Shown here piece by piece: positions 15,881 to 22,527 of a DNA stretch of 25,416 bases (its first letter is position 1; each line of letters begins with the position of its first letter). Under the pieces are notes generated by a model. It had not been told where the DNA came from. It did not search any database and saw nothing but the letters and a program-made list of their open reading frames with translations. Both the position numbers and the translations under genes were made by a program. Location of the stretch: the NCBI GenBank assembly GCA_902494135.1, contig CABUSE010000003.1, positions 1 to 25,416 of the forward strand, read 5' to 3'. Origin of the DNA: an uncultured Collinsella sp. (GTDB lineage Bacteria; Actinomycetota; Coriobacteriia; Coriobacteriales; Coriobacteriaceae).

Positions 15881-16040
15881 GCCACGAAATCGGCCCATCT
15901 ACTACGTTTAGCCCCTTACCCCCAACCATGCCAAAAAACGCGAAAACAAAACCGCAGGTAGAACGCCTGCGGTTTTGCTCAAAACGAAGGTATGGTCAGG
16001 GGTATCGAGTTAAACGTAGTAGATGGGCCGATTTCGTGGC
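15881..16040 (+). repeat. Family A long-hairpin element, copy A2 (perfect)
   Basis: A 160-bp element with perfect 30-bp terminal inverted repeats (15881-15910 and 16011-16040). The arms continue inward with matching ACCCC..ACCAT.CC blocks. The centre is a 10-bp hairpin AAAACCGCAG-gtagaacgc-CTGCGGTTTT (15948-15976). No clear target-site duplication flanks it. It lies in the convergent interval between the adhesin and the response regulator; 15743-16346 holds no gene, only the terminator and A2, M3 and B2. Confidence 0.9.
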
Positions 16041-16053
16041 GAGCGGTTCCGGT

Positions 16054-16084
16054 TGATCCCTTGGGAACGGAAGAAAACGGATCA
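16054..16084 (+). repeat. GATC module M3
   Basis: A 31-nt core beginning TGATCCCTTGGGAACGG and ending GAAAACGGATCA, followed by TTTTGG. It has the same strand and length as M1 and M2. The 13 bases between A2 and M3 begin GAGCGGTTCC, like GAGCGTTACC between A1 and M2. Confidence 0.75.
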
Positions 16085-16132
16085 TTTTGGTCCCGCGAGG
16101 CCGGCGGAGGCACTCGTGCAGGGCCGCCCGAA

Positions 16133-16286
16133 CAAAACTATGCCGGTTTACTACGACGAATTCGACATTCCCGACCATGGCTGCATTTTTCTAAATATTG
16201 CAAACGTTCTACCTGCGGTTTTGCAAGCGCGCAATTTGCTGTGGTCGGAGACGGGCGATTCATCGTAGTAAACCGGCATAGTTTTG
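16133..16286 (+). repeat. Family B long-hairpin element, copy B2
   Basis: A 154-bp element with perfect 24-bp terminal inverted repeats (16133-16156 and 16263-16286, beginning CAAAACTATGCCGG). The inner arm differs from B1 (TTTACTACGA against ATTACGGGGCT) but each copy pairs with itself perfectly. The central 15-nt motif is present in reverse orientation (TCTACCTGCGGTTTT, 16208-16222), unlike the other three elements. Confidence 0.85.
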
Positions 16287-16346
16287 AAATGGCATTAAAT
16301 CGACAACAGCTATTTTGCTCTGCCGGAGCGGTTGACCGTTGGGTAA

Positions 16347-16976
16347 TTACCCTCGCAGATAGGCGATGGCGATTTGGGTGCGGTTGCGCAGGCCCATTTT
16401 GGCAAGGATTGAGCTGATGTGGTTGCGCACGGTGCCTTCGCCCATATAGGCGGTGGCGGCAATCTCCTTGTTGTCGAGGCCGCGGGCGATGAGCTCTGCG
16501 ACTTCGAACTCGCGGTCGGTCAGGCTGACAAAGGCCGCGGGCCGGCGGGTCGTGCCGGCCTCGACGCCCGCCCCATCAAAGTTGATATCCTCGATCGCCT
16601 TGCCCTCGAGCACGCATTTGCCATCCATGACCTGCGTCAACGCGGGAGGGATGGCAGCGACGTCGGTTTTAATCAAGTAGCCGCGCGCGCCCAGTTTGAG
16701 CGCCGACACAATGTATTCGTCATCCGAGAATGTCGTCAGAAACACCACGCGCGCCGCAGGGTCGCGCTCAAGGATCTCGCGTGCCGCCGAAAGTCCGTCG
16801 CGCCCCGGCATCTGGATGTCGAGCAGTGCGATATCAGGCGCGTGTTCGGCATAGAGCAAAACCGCGTCGTTGCCGTTGGCGCCGGTGCCCACTACCTCGA
16901 TCTGCGGCTGGGCGCCCAGGATAATCTTGAGCGAATCGACCACCAAGCGGTCGTCGTCGACAACAATGAGCCTCAT
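16347..16976 (-). CDS. NarL/LuxR-family response regulator
   Basis: A 209-residue two-component response regulator. The receiver domain (1 to about 120) has acidic pocket D7-D9, phosphoacceptor D53 (LLDIQMPGRDG), T81/T82 and K103. The C-terminal LuxR-type HTH (about 148-209) shows LTDREFEVAELIARGLDNKE and GTVRNHISSILAKMG. On phosphorylation by the adjacent kinase it should bind DNA as a dimer. Its ATG overlaps the kinase stop by 4 bases (ATGA), so the pair is translationally coupled. The likely target is the divergent ABC exporter operon at 18316, by proximity. The palindrome GGGTAATTACCC covers its stop codon (16341-16352). Confidence 0.93.
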   Translation of the reverse strand: MRLIVVDDDRLVVDSLKIILGAQPQIEVVGTGANGNDAVLLYAEHAPDIALLDIQMPGRDGLSAAREILERDPAARVVFLTTFSDDEYIVSALKLGARGYLIKTDVAAIPPALTQVMDGKCVLEGKAIEDINFDGAGVEAGTTRRPAAFVSLTDREFEVAELIARGLDNKEIAATAYMGEGTVRNHISSILAKMGLRNRTQIAIAYLRG

Positions 16977-18118
16977 CGGGCGTCATCTCCTTGCTGCTTA
17001 GGAACGGTGGCAAACACGCGCCAGCCGGGGGAGCCGGCACGCGGGCCGGCGGTGAAGGTGCCGCCAAGCGCCTCGATGCGCTCGCGCATGGAGGCGAGCC
17101 CCATGCCCTCCGTGGCGCCGCGGCCGCTTGCTTGGACCCCGTCCGCGCCATCGTCGGTAACGATGAGCTGGTAAAACGACGGATGCTCCATGCACCGTAC
17201 GGTGACGGTCTGGGCGCAAGCGTGGCGCATGGCGTTGGAAAGCGCCTCGCGCAGCACCGCCGCAAAGCAGTTGGCGACATTTGCGGGCGCATGCTCGGCC
17301 AAAACTTCAAGCTCAATCTGCGGGCCGCCGTCCGAGCGCGCGCCTTCAACAATGCGTTCGAGCTGCACGGAAAGGTCGACGGCGTTGTCGTTGAGCGCGT
17401 GGACGCTGGCGCGCACAAGCTGGAGCGCCTCGTCAACCGTACGTTTAACGTCGGCGAAATCGGCGGCGACGCCAGGCTCGTCGGCGTGGACCACGCGTAG
17501 GGCTTCGGCCTGCAGTGAGGCGCGCGTGAGCTGGTGCCCGACGTTATCGTGGGTCTCGCGCGCGATGCGGGCGCGTTCGGCGAGCGTCGCGAGCTCGACT
17601 TCGTAGTCCTGGCGGTCGGCGAGGTCGCGGTTGCGTGCCTCGAGTGCCAGGGCGCGTTCTTGCAGCTTGTCGCGGGTGCGACGCATGCGTTCCTGTTCGC
17701 GTTCCAGCTGCGCGGTGCGCAGCGACAGCAACGTGGCGGCGACCGAAAGGATGGCGGTTAGCAGCAGCGTTCGGGTGGTGAGCGCGCCGCCGCGAAGGTC
17801 CGCGACAAGCGCGCAGACAAACACGGCGCCAATCGCCAGCGCGGGCCAGATGCGTTCACGGCGCACGCGTCGCGCGATGTCATAGAGGGCGAGAGGCGCA
17901 AACGGCACAAACGGCGGCACGAAGACAGCCGCGATGATGTAAGCGTAACTTGCGGTCTTGCTTGCGCGGCGCGTGCGTTCCCCCTGTGCGACCTCGGCCA
18001 GTGAGGTGGCAATAACGCCAAGGCAAAACGCCGCGACCAGGTGAGCGTCCACAGCAAGGCCCATGGCGGCTGCGATACAGCACGCCAGAACGATCGATTT
18101 GTCGAAAAGCCTGTTCAT
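16973..18118 (-). CDS. HisKA_3-type membrane sensor histidine kinase
   Basis: A 381-residue kinase from the ATG at 18118 (MNRLFDKSIVLACC). The N-terminal part has about five hydrophobic segments (near 8-24, 26-44, 58-78, 90-106, 117-134) with no extracellular domain of note. A coiled coil (about 138-175) leads to the DHp motif RIARETHDNVGHQL with phospho-accepting H190. The ATPase domain has N295 (REALSNAMRHA), TDDGADG (321-327) and GMGLASMRERI (338-348). This is the NarX/DesK-like family that pairs with LuxR-type regulators. A longer open frame reaches 18280, but its extra 54 residues are Arg/Cys-rich, lack membrane or domain features and would cover the promoter region. ATG 18118 with a TACAAT box directly upstream is preferred. 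Confidence 0.9.
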   Translation of the reverse strand: MNRLFDKSIVLACCIAAAMGLAVDAHLVAAFCLGVIATSLAEVAQGERTRRASKTASYAYIIAAVFVPPFVPFAPLALYDIARRVRRERIWPALAIGAVFVCALVADLRGGALTTRTLLLTAILSVAATLLSLRTAQLEREQERMRRTRDKLQERALALEARNRDLADRQDYEVELATLAERARIARETHDNVGHQLTRASLQAEALRVVHADEPGVAADFADVKRTVDEALQLVRASVHALNDNAVDLSVQLERIVEGARSDGGPQIELEVLAEHAPANVANCFAAVLREALSNAMRHACAQTVTVRCMEHPSFYQLIVTDDGADGVQASGRGATEGMGLASMRERIEALGGTFTAGPRAGSPGWRVFATVPKQQGDDAR

Positions 18119-18130
18119 ACGGGTATTGTA
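18118..18130 (-). promoter_or_regulatory. -10 box TACAAT placed for a leaderless kinase transcript
   Basis: On the minus strand TACAAT (18130-18125) is followed by 6 bases (acccgt) and then the ATG. A start at the usual distance from the -10 would fall on or next to the A of ATG, giving a leaderless mRNA. No ribosome binding site is seen upstream of this ATG and no good -35 is visible. Confidence 0.5.
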
Positions 18131-18168
18131 CGCGAAGCCGCGCGTGGTGGAGGGACCGCCTGCGCAAC

Positions 18169-18308
18169 CGTGACATTCCTCCCACGCGGCAAAGCGGGGA
18201 CATCGGCAGGCCGCACGGCCAAGCTCCGCACTCGTGACAAAGCTCACTGGCGCGCGCCGGCGGCTCCTGCGATGATGCAATCGTACCGGGCCGCAATCAA
18301 CAGAAGGG
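18169..18308 (+). promoter_or_regulatory. Divergent control region and ribosome binding site of the ABC-2 exporter operon
   Basis: The interval between kinase and exporter carries a direct repeat CGTGACA (18169-18175 and 18233-18239, 64 bases apart), a perfect palindrome GGCGCGCGCC (18249-18258) and a weak -10-like GATGAT near 18272. AGAAGGG (18302-18308) lies 7 bases before ATG 18316. These are candidate response-regulator sites only. Confidence 0.35.
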
Positions 18309-18315
18309 CCGCCTC

Positions 18316-19254
18316 ATGACAGACATCGTCCACGTCGAAAACCTCGTCAAGCGCTATGACGACCTTATTGCGCTCGACCACTTTAACCTGAGCATCGCCC
18401 CCGGCGAGATCTTTGGCCTGCTGGGCCCCAACGGCTCGGGCAAGACCACGTCCATCAACTGTATTCTGCGGCTGCTCGCCTACGACAAAGGCACTATCGA
18501 GCTGTTCGGCGAGCCCATGACGCCCGCCCGCTACGACCTCAAGCGCCGCATCGGCGTGGTCCCGCAGCAAGTTGCGGTGTTCGACGAGCTCACGGTGCGT
18601 GAGAACATCGACTATTTCTGCAGCCTTTACGTTAGCGACCGCAAGCGCCGCCGCGCGCTGGTGGACGAGGCGATCGACTTTGTCGGGCTGGGCGACTTTG
18701 CCAAGTTCCGCCCCGGCAAGCTCTCGGGCGGCCTGGCGCGTCGCCTCAACATTGCCTGCGGCATTGCGCACAAGCCCGAGCTCATCTTCTTTGACGAGCC
18801 TACGGTGGCAGTCGACCCGCAGAGTCGCAACGCTATCCTGGAGGGCATCTGCCGCTTGCGCGACGAGGGCGCCACGGTGGTGTATACCAGCCATTACATG
18901 GAGGAAGTCGAGCAGATTTGCAGCCGCATCATGATCATGGACGGCGGACGTGTGCTGGCGCAGGGCACCAATGACGAGCTCAAACGCATGATTCAAATGG
19001 GCGAGCGCGTGACTGTCGAGGTCGGCGCCGTCGAGACCGCCACGGTCGAGCGGCTGCGCGCTCTCGAGCACGTGCTTTCGGTTGAGCTGTCCGGCGGCGA
19101 GCTCGTCTGCACCTGCGAAGCGAGCCCGCACAATTTGGTCGACATCCTCGACACGCTGCGCGCCGCCGATGTGACGCTCGGCCGCGTGTGGAGCGAGCCG
19201 CCGACCCTCAACGACGTGTTCCTCGAGATCACCGGCCGCGAGCTGCGCGACTAG
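18316..19254 (+). CDS. DrrA/CcmA-type ABC transporter ATP-binding protein
   Basis: A 312-residue cytoplasmic ATPase of an ABC-2 exporter. Walker A GPNGSGKTT with K43, Q-loop VVPQQ (near 80), signature LSGGLARR (136-143), Walker B LIFFDEP with D160/E161, and H193 in the H-loop. After the roughly 230-residue ATPase core comes a C-terminal domain with LNDVFLEITGREL, typical of DrrA-like subunits of drug, lantibiotic or surface-polymer exporters. It stops 9 bases before the first permease, forming a three-gene operon. It diverges from the two-component genes; this pairing is common for exporters induced by membrane-active compounds. The substrate is unknown. Confidence 0.93.
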   Translation: MTDIVHVENLVKRYDDLIALDHFNLSIAPGEIFGLLGPNGSGKTTSINCILRLLAYDKGTIELFGEPMTPARYDLKRRIGVVPQQVAVFDELTVRENIDYFCSLYVSDRKRRRALVDEAIDFVGLGDFAKFRPGKLSGGLARRLNIACGIAHKPELIFFDEPTVAVDPQSRNAILEGICRLRDEGATVVYTSHYMEEVEQICSRIMIMDGGRVLAQGTNDELKRMIQMGERVTVEVGAVETATVERLRALEHVLSVELSGGELVCTCEASPHNLVDILDTLRAADVTLGRVWSEPPTLNDVFLEITGRELRD

Positions 19255-19263
19255 GGGGCAGTC

Positions 19264-20451
19264 ATGTTCAACACCATCATCACTACGGTCAAGACGCTGC
19301 TGCGCCGGCCGAGCACGTGGGTCTGGGGCGCTCTCTTTCCCATCGCACTTTCCACGATGTTCATGTTTATGTTTGCGAATCTGAGCTCCGACGGCACGGT
19401 CGACCCGGTACCGGTTGCCGTCATAGCGGACGAGGCCTGGGACGCCTCGACCTTTAAGGACGTGGCGACGTCGCTTGCCAAGGAGAGCGACAATCAGCTG
19501 CTCGAGATCCACGAGTGCGACGACGCAGCCGATGCGAACCGTGCGCTTAAGGCCGGCGAGGTCGCGGGCATCTACACGGTCGATGCCGCGGGCACGCCCA
19601 AGCTCACACTGCTATCGAGCTACGACAGCTCGCGCGCATCATCGGTGCTCACCGATCGCAGCATCCTGGAAACGGTGGCAAGCTCGTATACACAAAATGC
19701 CGAGCTCATGTCCCAGATTGCCCAGGACAACCCGGCGGCACTCGCCGACCCCGAGGCGGTTGCGCGCGCCCTGTCGCTCGAGGGCGGCACCCGTCGCGTG
19801 AGCCTTACGCGCACCACGCCCGATGGCACGGTCATCTACTATTACGCGCTCTTTGGCCTGGTGGCGATGATGTCTGCCGAGTTTGCCGCCTTGAGCGTCG
19901 TCGATCTGCAGCCCAATCTGTCGGGCCTTGGCGCGCGCCGCTGCGCGGGCGGTCTTTCCAAAACGGCGTCGCTGGCCGGTATCTTTGTGGGCTCGTGGCT
20001 GGTCTCCTTTGCCTCGATGACGATCGCGATTGGCTACGTGCGCCTGGTCGTGGGCGTCGACTTTGGCGGGCGCGAGGGACTGTGTTTGGTGGGCGGCGCC
20101 GCTTCCGCGCTTGCCGCCACAGGCCTGGGACTCTTTGTGGGCACGCTTCCCGTTAAGGGCGGCAAGGCGTCCAAGTCCGGCATCCTCACGGGCTTTGCTA
20201 CCACGTGCGCCCTGTTCGCCGGCCTCTACGGCGAGCCGGCGATGGCGCTTGCCGACGACGTCGCCCGCGCCTGCCCGGCCGAGTGCTGGCTCAACCCCGT
20301 CAAGCTCATCTGCGACATGTTCAACCGCCTGTATTTCTTTGAGGACCTGGGCCCCTTTGCCGTTCGCGCCGGCGCGCTGGTCCTTATGGCGCTGCTGTTC
20401 GTTGCCGCCGCCACGCTGATCTTTGGAAGGAGCCGCTATGAGCACCTTTAA
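19264..20451 (+). CDS. ABC-2 type permease (first of a pair)
   Basis: A 395-residue membrane protein with the ABC-2 layout: one N-terminal membrane segment (about 20-40), a large external domain (about 45-190), then about five segments in the C-terminal half (near 195-218, 240-262, 270-300, 305-325, 365-390). A GGGGG-rich ribosome binding site just after the ATPase stop precedes ATG 19264. Its 3' end overlaps the next permease by 14 bases. It probably forms a heterodimer with that permease around the ATPase. Confidence 0.87.
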   Translation: MFNTIITTVKTLLRRPSTWVWGALFPIALSTMFMFMFANLSSDGTVDPVPVAVIADEAWDASTFKDVATSLAKESDNQLLEIHECDDAADANRALKAGEVAGIYTVDAAGTPKLTLLSSYDSSRASSVLTDRSILETVASSYTQNAELMSQIAQDNPAALADPEAVARALSLEGGTRRVSLTRTTPDGTVIYYYALFGLVAMMSAEFAALSVVDLQPNLSGLGARRCAGGLSKTASLAGIFVGSWLVSFASMTIAIGYVRLVVGVDFGGREGLCLVGGAASALAATGLGLFVGTLPVKGGKASKSGILTGFATTCALFAGLYGEPAMALADDVARACPAECWLNPVKLICDMFNRLYFFEDLGPFAVRAGALVLMALLFVAAATLIFGRSRYEHL

Positions 20452-21643
20452 GACTGCGCTTCGCATGGCGCTCGCGCACCCGCTCTATCTGCTCATCTAC
20501 ACGGTGTTCATTTCTCTGCTGGGTGTGTTTATCGCGGCTTCGGTGAGCTGGAACTCGTCGCAGCTTACCGAGTACGAGCCCTACGACACCAACGTGATCG
20601 TGGTCGACCGCGACGACAGCGACCTTTCGCGTGCGCTTACCAAGCATCTGGGTTCGCGCTTTGAGCTGGTCACGGGTGTCGGCGACGACACCTACGACCT
20701 TGCGGACGCGCTTTCCAAGAGCAACAGCGCCAAGGGTAGCGCCGACTGCGTGTTCTTTATCCCGGAGGGGTTTGAGGGCGACCTCGTTGCAGCAGCCCGC
20801 ACGGGGGAGTCCCTGCCCAAGCTCGATGTGACCTACGGTGCCGGCACCATGGCGGCGGCGCTTTCGTCTGCCGAGGCCTCGCGTTGGATCTCGCTCGCGG
20901 GCGCTGCGGCCGCACTTGAGCCCGCCGCCTCCAACGGCGACGTCGCCAAGGCTGCCGAACATGCGGCCGCGAAGCGCGCGGAGGTCGAGATCGAGCAGGT
21001 CAGGGTCGACTCGACTGCTGCCGCCACGCTCGAGTCGTATTTCAACTTTGGTGCGTACGCGATTATCTCGTCGGTCATCGTGTCGGTGGGGCTGGTGTTC
21101 TCGGGCATGAACGAGCCCGAGCGCGTGCGTCGTATGGATGCCGGCCCAATCTCCGAGCGCCAACGTTCGCTTGCCGTGTTTGCCGCCGCCGCCGTGCTCA
21201 CCGTCTGCATCTGGTTTGTGTCGAGCATGATGGGTGTCGTGGGCTTTGCCGGCGCGGTCGCCGAGGTCGGCGTGGGCCGCGTGTGCCTGGCGCTGGCGTC
21301 GACGTTTGCCCTGGCGTGCACACCGCTGGCCGTTGGCTTTGCGCTTTCGAGCCTGGGTGCACGCGAGGAGCTGCTCAACGGTGTGGGCAACTTACTCGGC
21401 ATGCTCATGACATTTTTGGGCGGCGCCTGGATGCCGCTGTCGCTGATGGGCTCGGCCGTGCAGGCCGCGGCACATTTCGTGCCGACGTATTGGGTGAACG
21501 ACGCGATCGGCAAGGCGCTCGCCTCGGATTTGACGTCCGCCGTGCTGGGCGACATCGCCTGCGACCTGGGCGTCACGGTGCTCTTTGCCGTGGCCATCGC
21601 CGCCGCAGGTCTGGCTCTCGCACGCGCCAAATCCCACGCCTAG
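20438..21643 (+). CDS. ABC-2 type permease (second of a pair)
   Basis: A 401-residue protein with the same architecture as its neighbour: N-terminal membrane segment (MALAHPLYLLIYTVFISLLG), external domain to about 205, then five to six hydrophobic segments (including AYAIISSVIVSVGLVFSG and LLGMLMTFLGGAWMPLSLMG). ATG 20438 is chosen over the in-frame TTG at 20423 because GGAAGGAG (20425-20432) sits 5 bases before it. The 14-bp overlap with the upstream gene implies coupled translation. A palindromic repeat follows the stop. Confidence 0.87.
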   Translation: MSTFKTALRMALAHPLYLLIYTVFISLLGVFIAASVSWNSSQLTEYEPYDTNVIVVDRDDSDLSRALTKHLGSRFELVTGVGDDTYDLADALSKSNSAKGSADCVFFIPEGFEGDLVAAARTGESLPKLDVTYGAGTMAAALSSAEASRWISLAGAAAALEPAASNGDVAKAAEHAAAKRAEVEIEQVRVDSTAAATLESYFNFGAYAIISSVIVSVGLVFSGMNEPERVRRMDAGPISERQRSLAVFAAAAVLTVCIWFVSSMMGVVGFAGAVAEVGVGRVCLALASTFALACTPLAVGFALSSLGAREELLNGVGNLLGMLMTFLGGAWMPLSLMGSAVQAAAHFVPTYWVNDAIGKALASDLTSAVLGDIACDLGVTVLFAVAIAAAGLALARAKSHA

Positions 21644-21658
21644 CCACCTGGTCATTGG

Positions 21659-21708
21659 TCATTGGGGACATTCTTAAACGACTGGTCATTCAAGAACGTC
21701 CCCAATGA
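21659..21708. repeat. Palindromic repeat D1 (TCATTGGGGAC type) after the ABC-2 operon
   Basis: Arms 21659-21675 and 21692-21708 (17 bp, one mismatch; TCATTGGGGACATTCTT against its complement) enclose a 16-nt loop. A 23-nt segment spanning loop and right arm (21679-21701, starting cGACTGGTCATT) recurs with one change at 25285-25307. There is no T-run after it. Confidence 0.75.
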
Positions 21709-21770
21709 CTAGTCTGAAATAAATCCCAAGCCTCGCTCCAAAATAGTTCGCCAAGGTTTACTATTACGTT

Positions 21771-21776
21771 TATAAA
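21771..21776 (+). promoter_or_regulatory. Candidate -10 TATAAA for the second ABC operon
   Basis: TATAAA lies in an AT-rich patch about 30 bases before the start codon; the best -35 at 18 bases is only TTCGCC (21747-21752). An alternative -10 is TACTAT at 21759-21764. GGGGGA (21796-21801) is the ribosome binding site for ATG 21806. Confidence 0.35.
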
Positions 21777-21805
21777 GTAGTACAAGGCTAACAATGGGGG
21801 ATGCC

Positions 21806-22519
21806 ATGGCAACGCGGGAAGCCTACGTCCAGGTTAAGGATCTCAAAAAGCACTATGGCGACGGCGATGCGCGCCTGACGGTACTCGATGGTATCGACAC
21901 GTCCATCAACCGCGGCGAGATCTGCGTCATGCTGGGGCCTTCGGGTTCGGGCAAGTCGACCTTTCTTAACCTGATCGGCGGCCTGGAGGATGCTGACGCC
22001 GGCTCTATTCTGGTGGACGGCTGCGACCTCACCACGCTCAACACCGGCGACCTGGGCGAGTATCGCCGCCGCGAGCTGGGCTTTGTCTTCCAGTTCTACA
22101 ACCTGGTGCCCGATCTCACCATCAAGGAAAACATCGAGGTCACGGCGCACCTGTCCAAAAACCCGCTCAACATTGACGACCTGCTGCGTTCGCTGGGCCT
22201 CTACGAGCACCGCAACAAGTTCCCGCGCCAGGTCTCGGGCGGCCAGCAGCAGCGCTGTGCCATCGGCCGTGCGCTCGTCAAAAACCCGGGCCTGCTGCTG
22301 TGCGACGAGCCCACCGGCGCGCTTGACTACAAGACGTCCAAGGAAATCCTGCAGCTCATGGAGGATGTCAACCGCACCTACGGCTGCACCATCATCATTG
22401 TCACCCACAATGCCGCCATCGCGCACATGGCCAATCGCGTGCTGCGCCTGCGCGACGGGCACATCGTCGAGGATGAGCTCAACGAGTCGCCCGTTGCGGC
22501 CGCCGAGCTCGATTGGTAG
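21806..22519 (+). CDS. MacB/LolD-type ABC transporter ATP-binding protein
   Basis: A 237-residue ATPase that works with FtsX-type permeases. Walker A GPSGSGKST with K50, signature VSGGQQQR (143-150), Walker B LLLCDEPTGALD with D167/E168, and H201 in IVTHN. The PTGALD form is typical of the MacB/LolD/BceA group. ATG 21806 is chosen because GGGGGA lies 5 bases upstream; an in-frame ATG at 21794 would add four residues. The stop is 8 bases before the permease start. Confidence 0.92.
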   Translation: MATREAYVQVKDLKKHYGDGDARLTVLDGIDTSINRGEICVMLGPSGSGKSTFLNLIGGLEDADAGSILVDGCDLTTLNTGDLGEYRRRELGFVFQFYNLVPDLTIKENIEVTAHLSKNPLNIDDLLRSLGLYEHRNKFPRQVSGGQQQRCAIGRALVKNPGLLLCDEPTGALDYKTSKEILQLMEDVNRTYGCTIIIVTHNAAIAHMANRVLRLRDGHIVEDELNESPVAAAELDW

Positions 22520-22527
22520 GCGGCGCC

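Noticed and set aside
15881..16286. Complete IS elements
   Set aside because: Terminal inverted repeats are present but each element is about 155 bp with no transposase frame, and no target-site duplication is visible.
15992..16417. Plus-strand 141-codon frame across A2, M3 and B2
   Set aside because: It runs through palindromic repeats and into the antisense of the response regulator; no domain and no usable start context.
18119..18280. N-terminal extension of the histidine kinase to 18280
   Set aside because: The extra 54 residues are Arg/Cys-rich without membrane or domain features, and the stretch contains the TACAAT box of the internal ATG.
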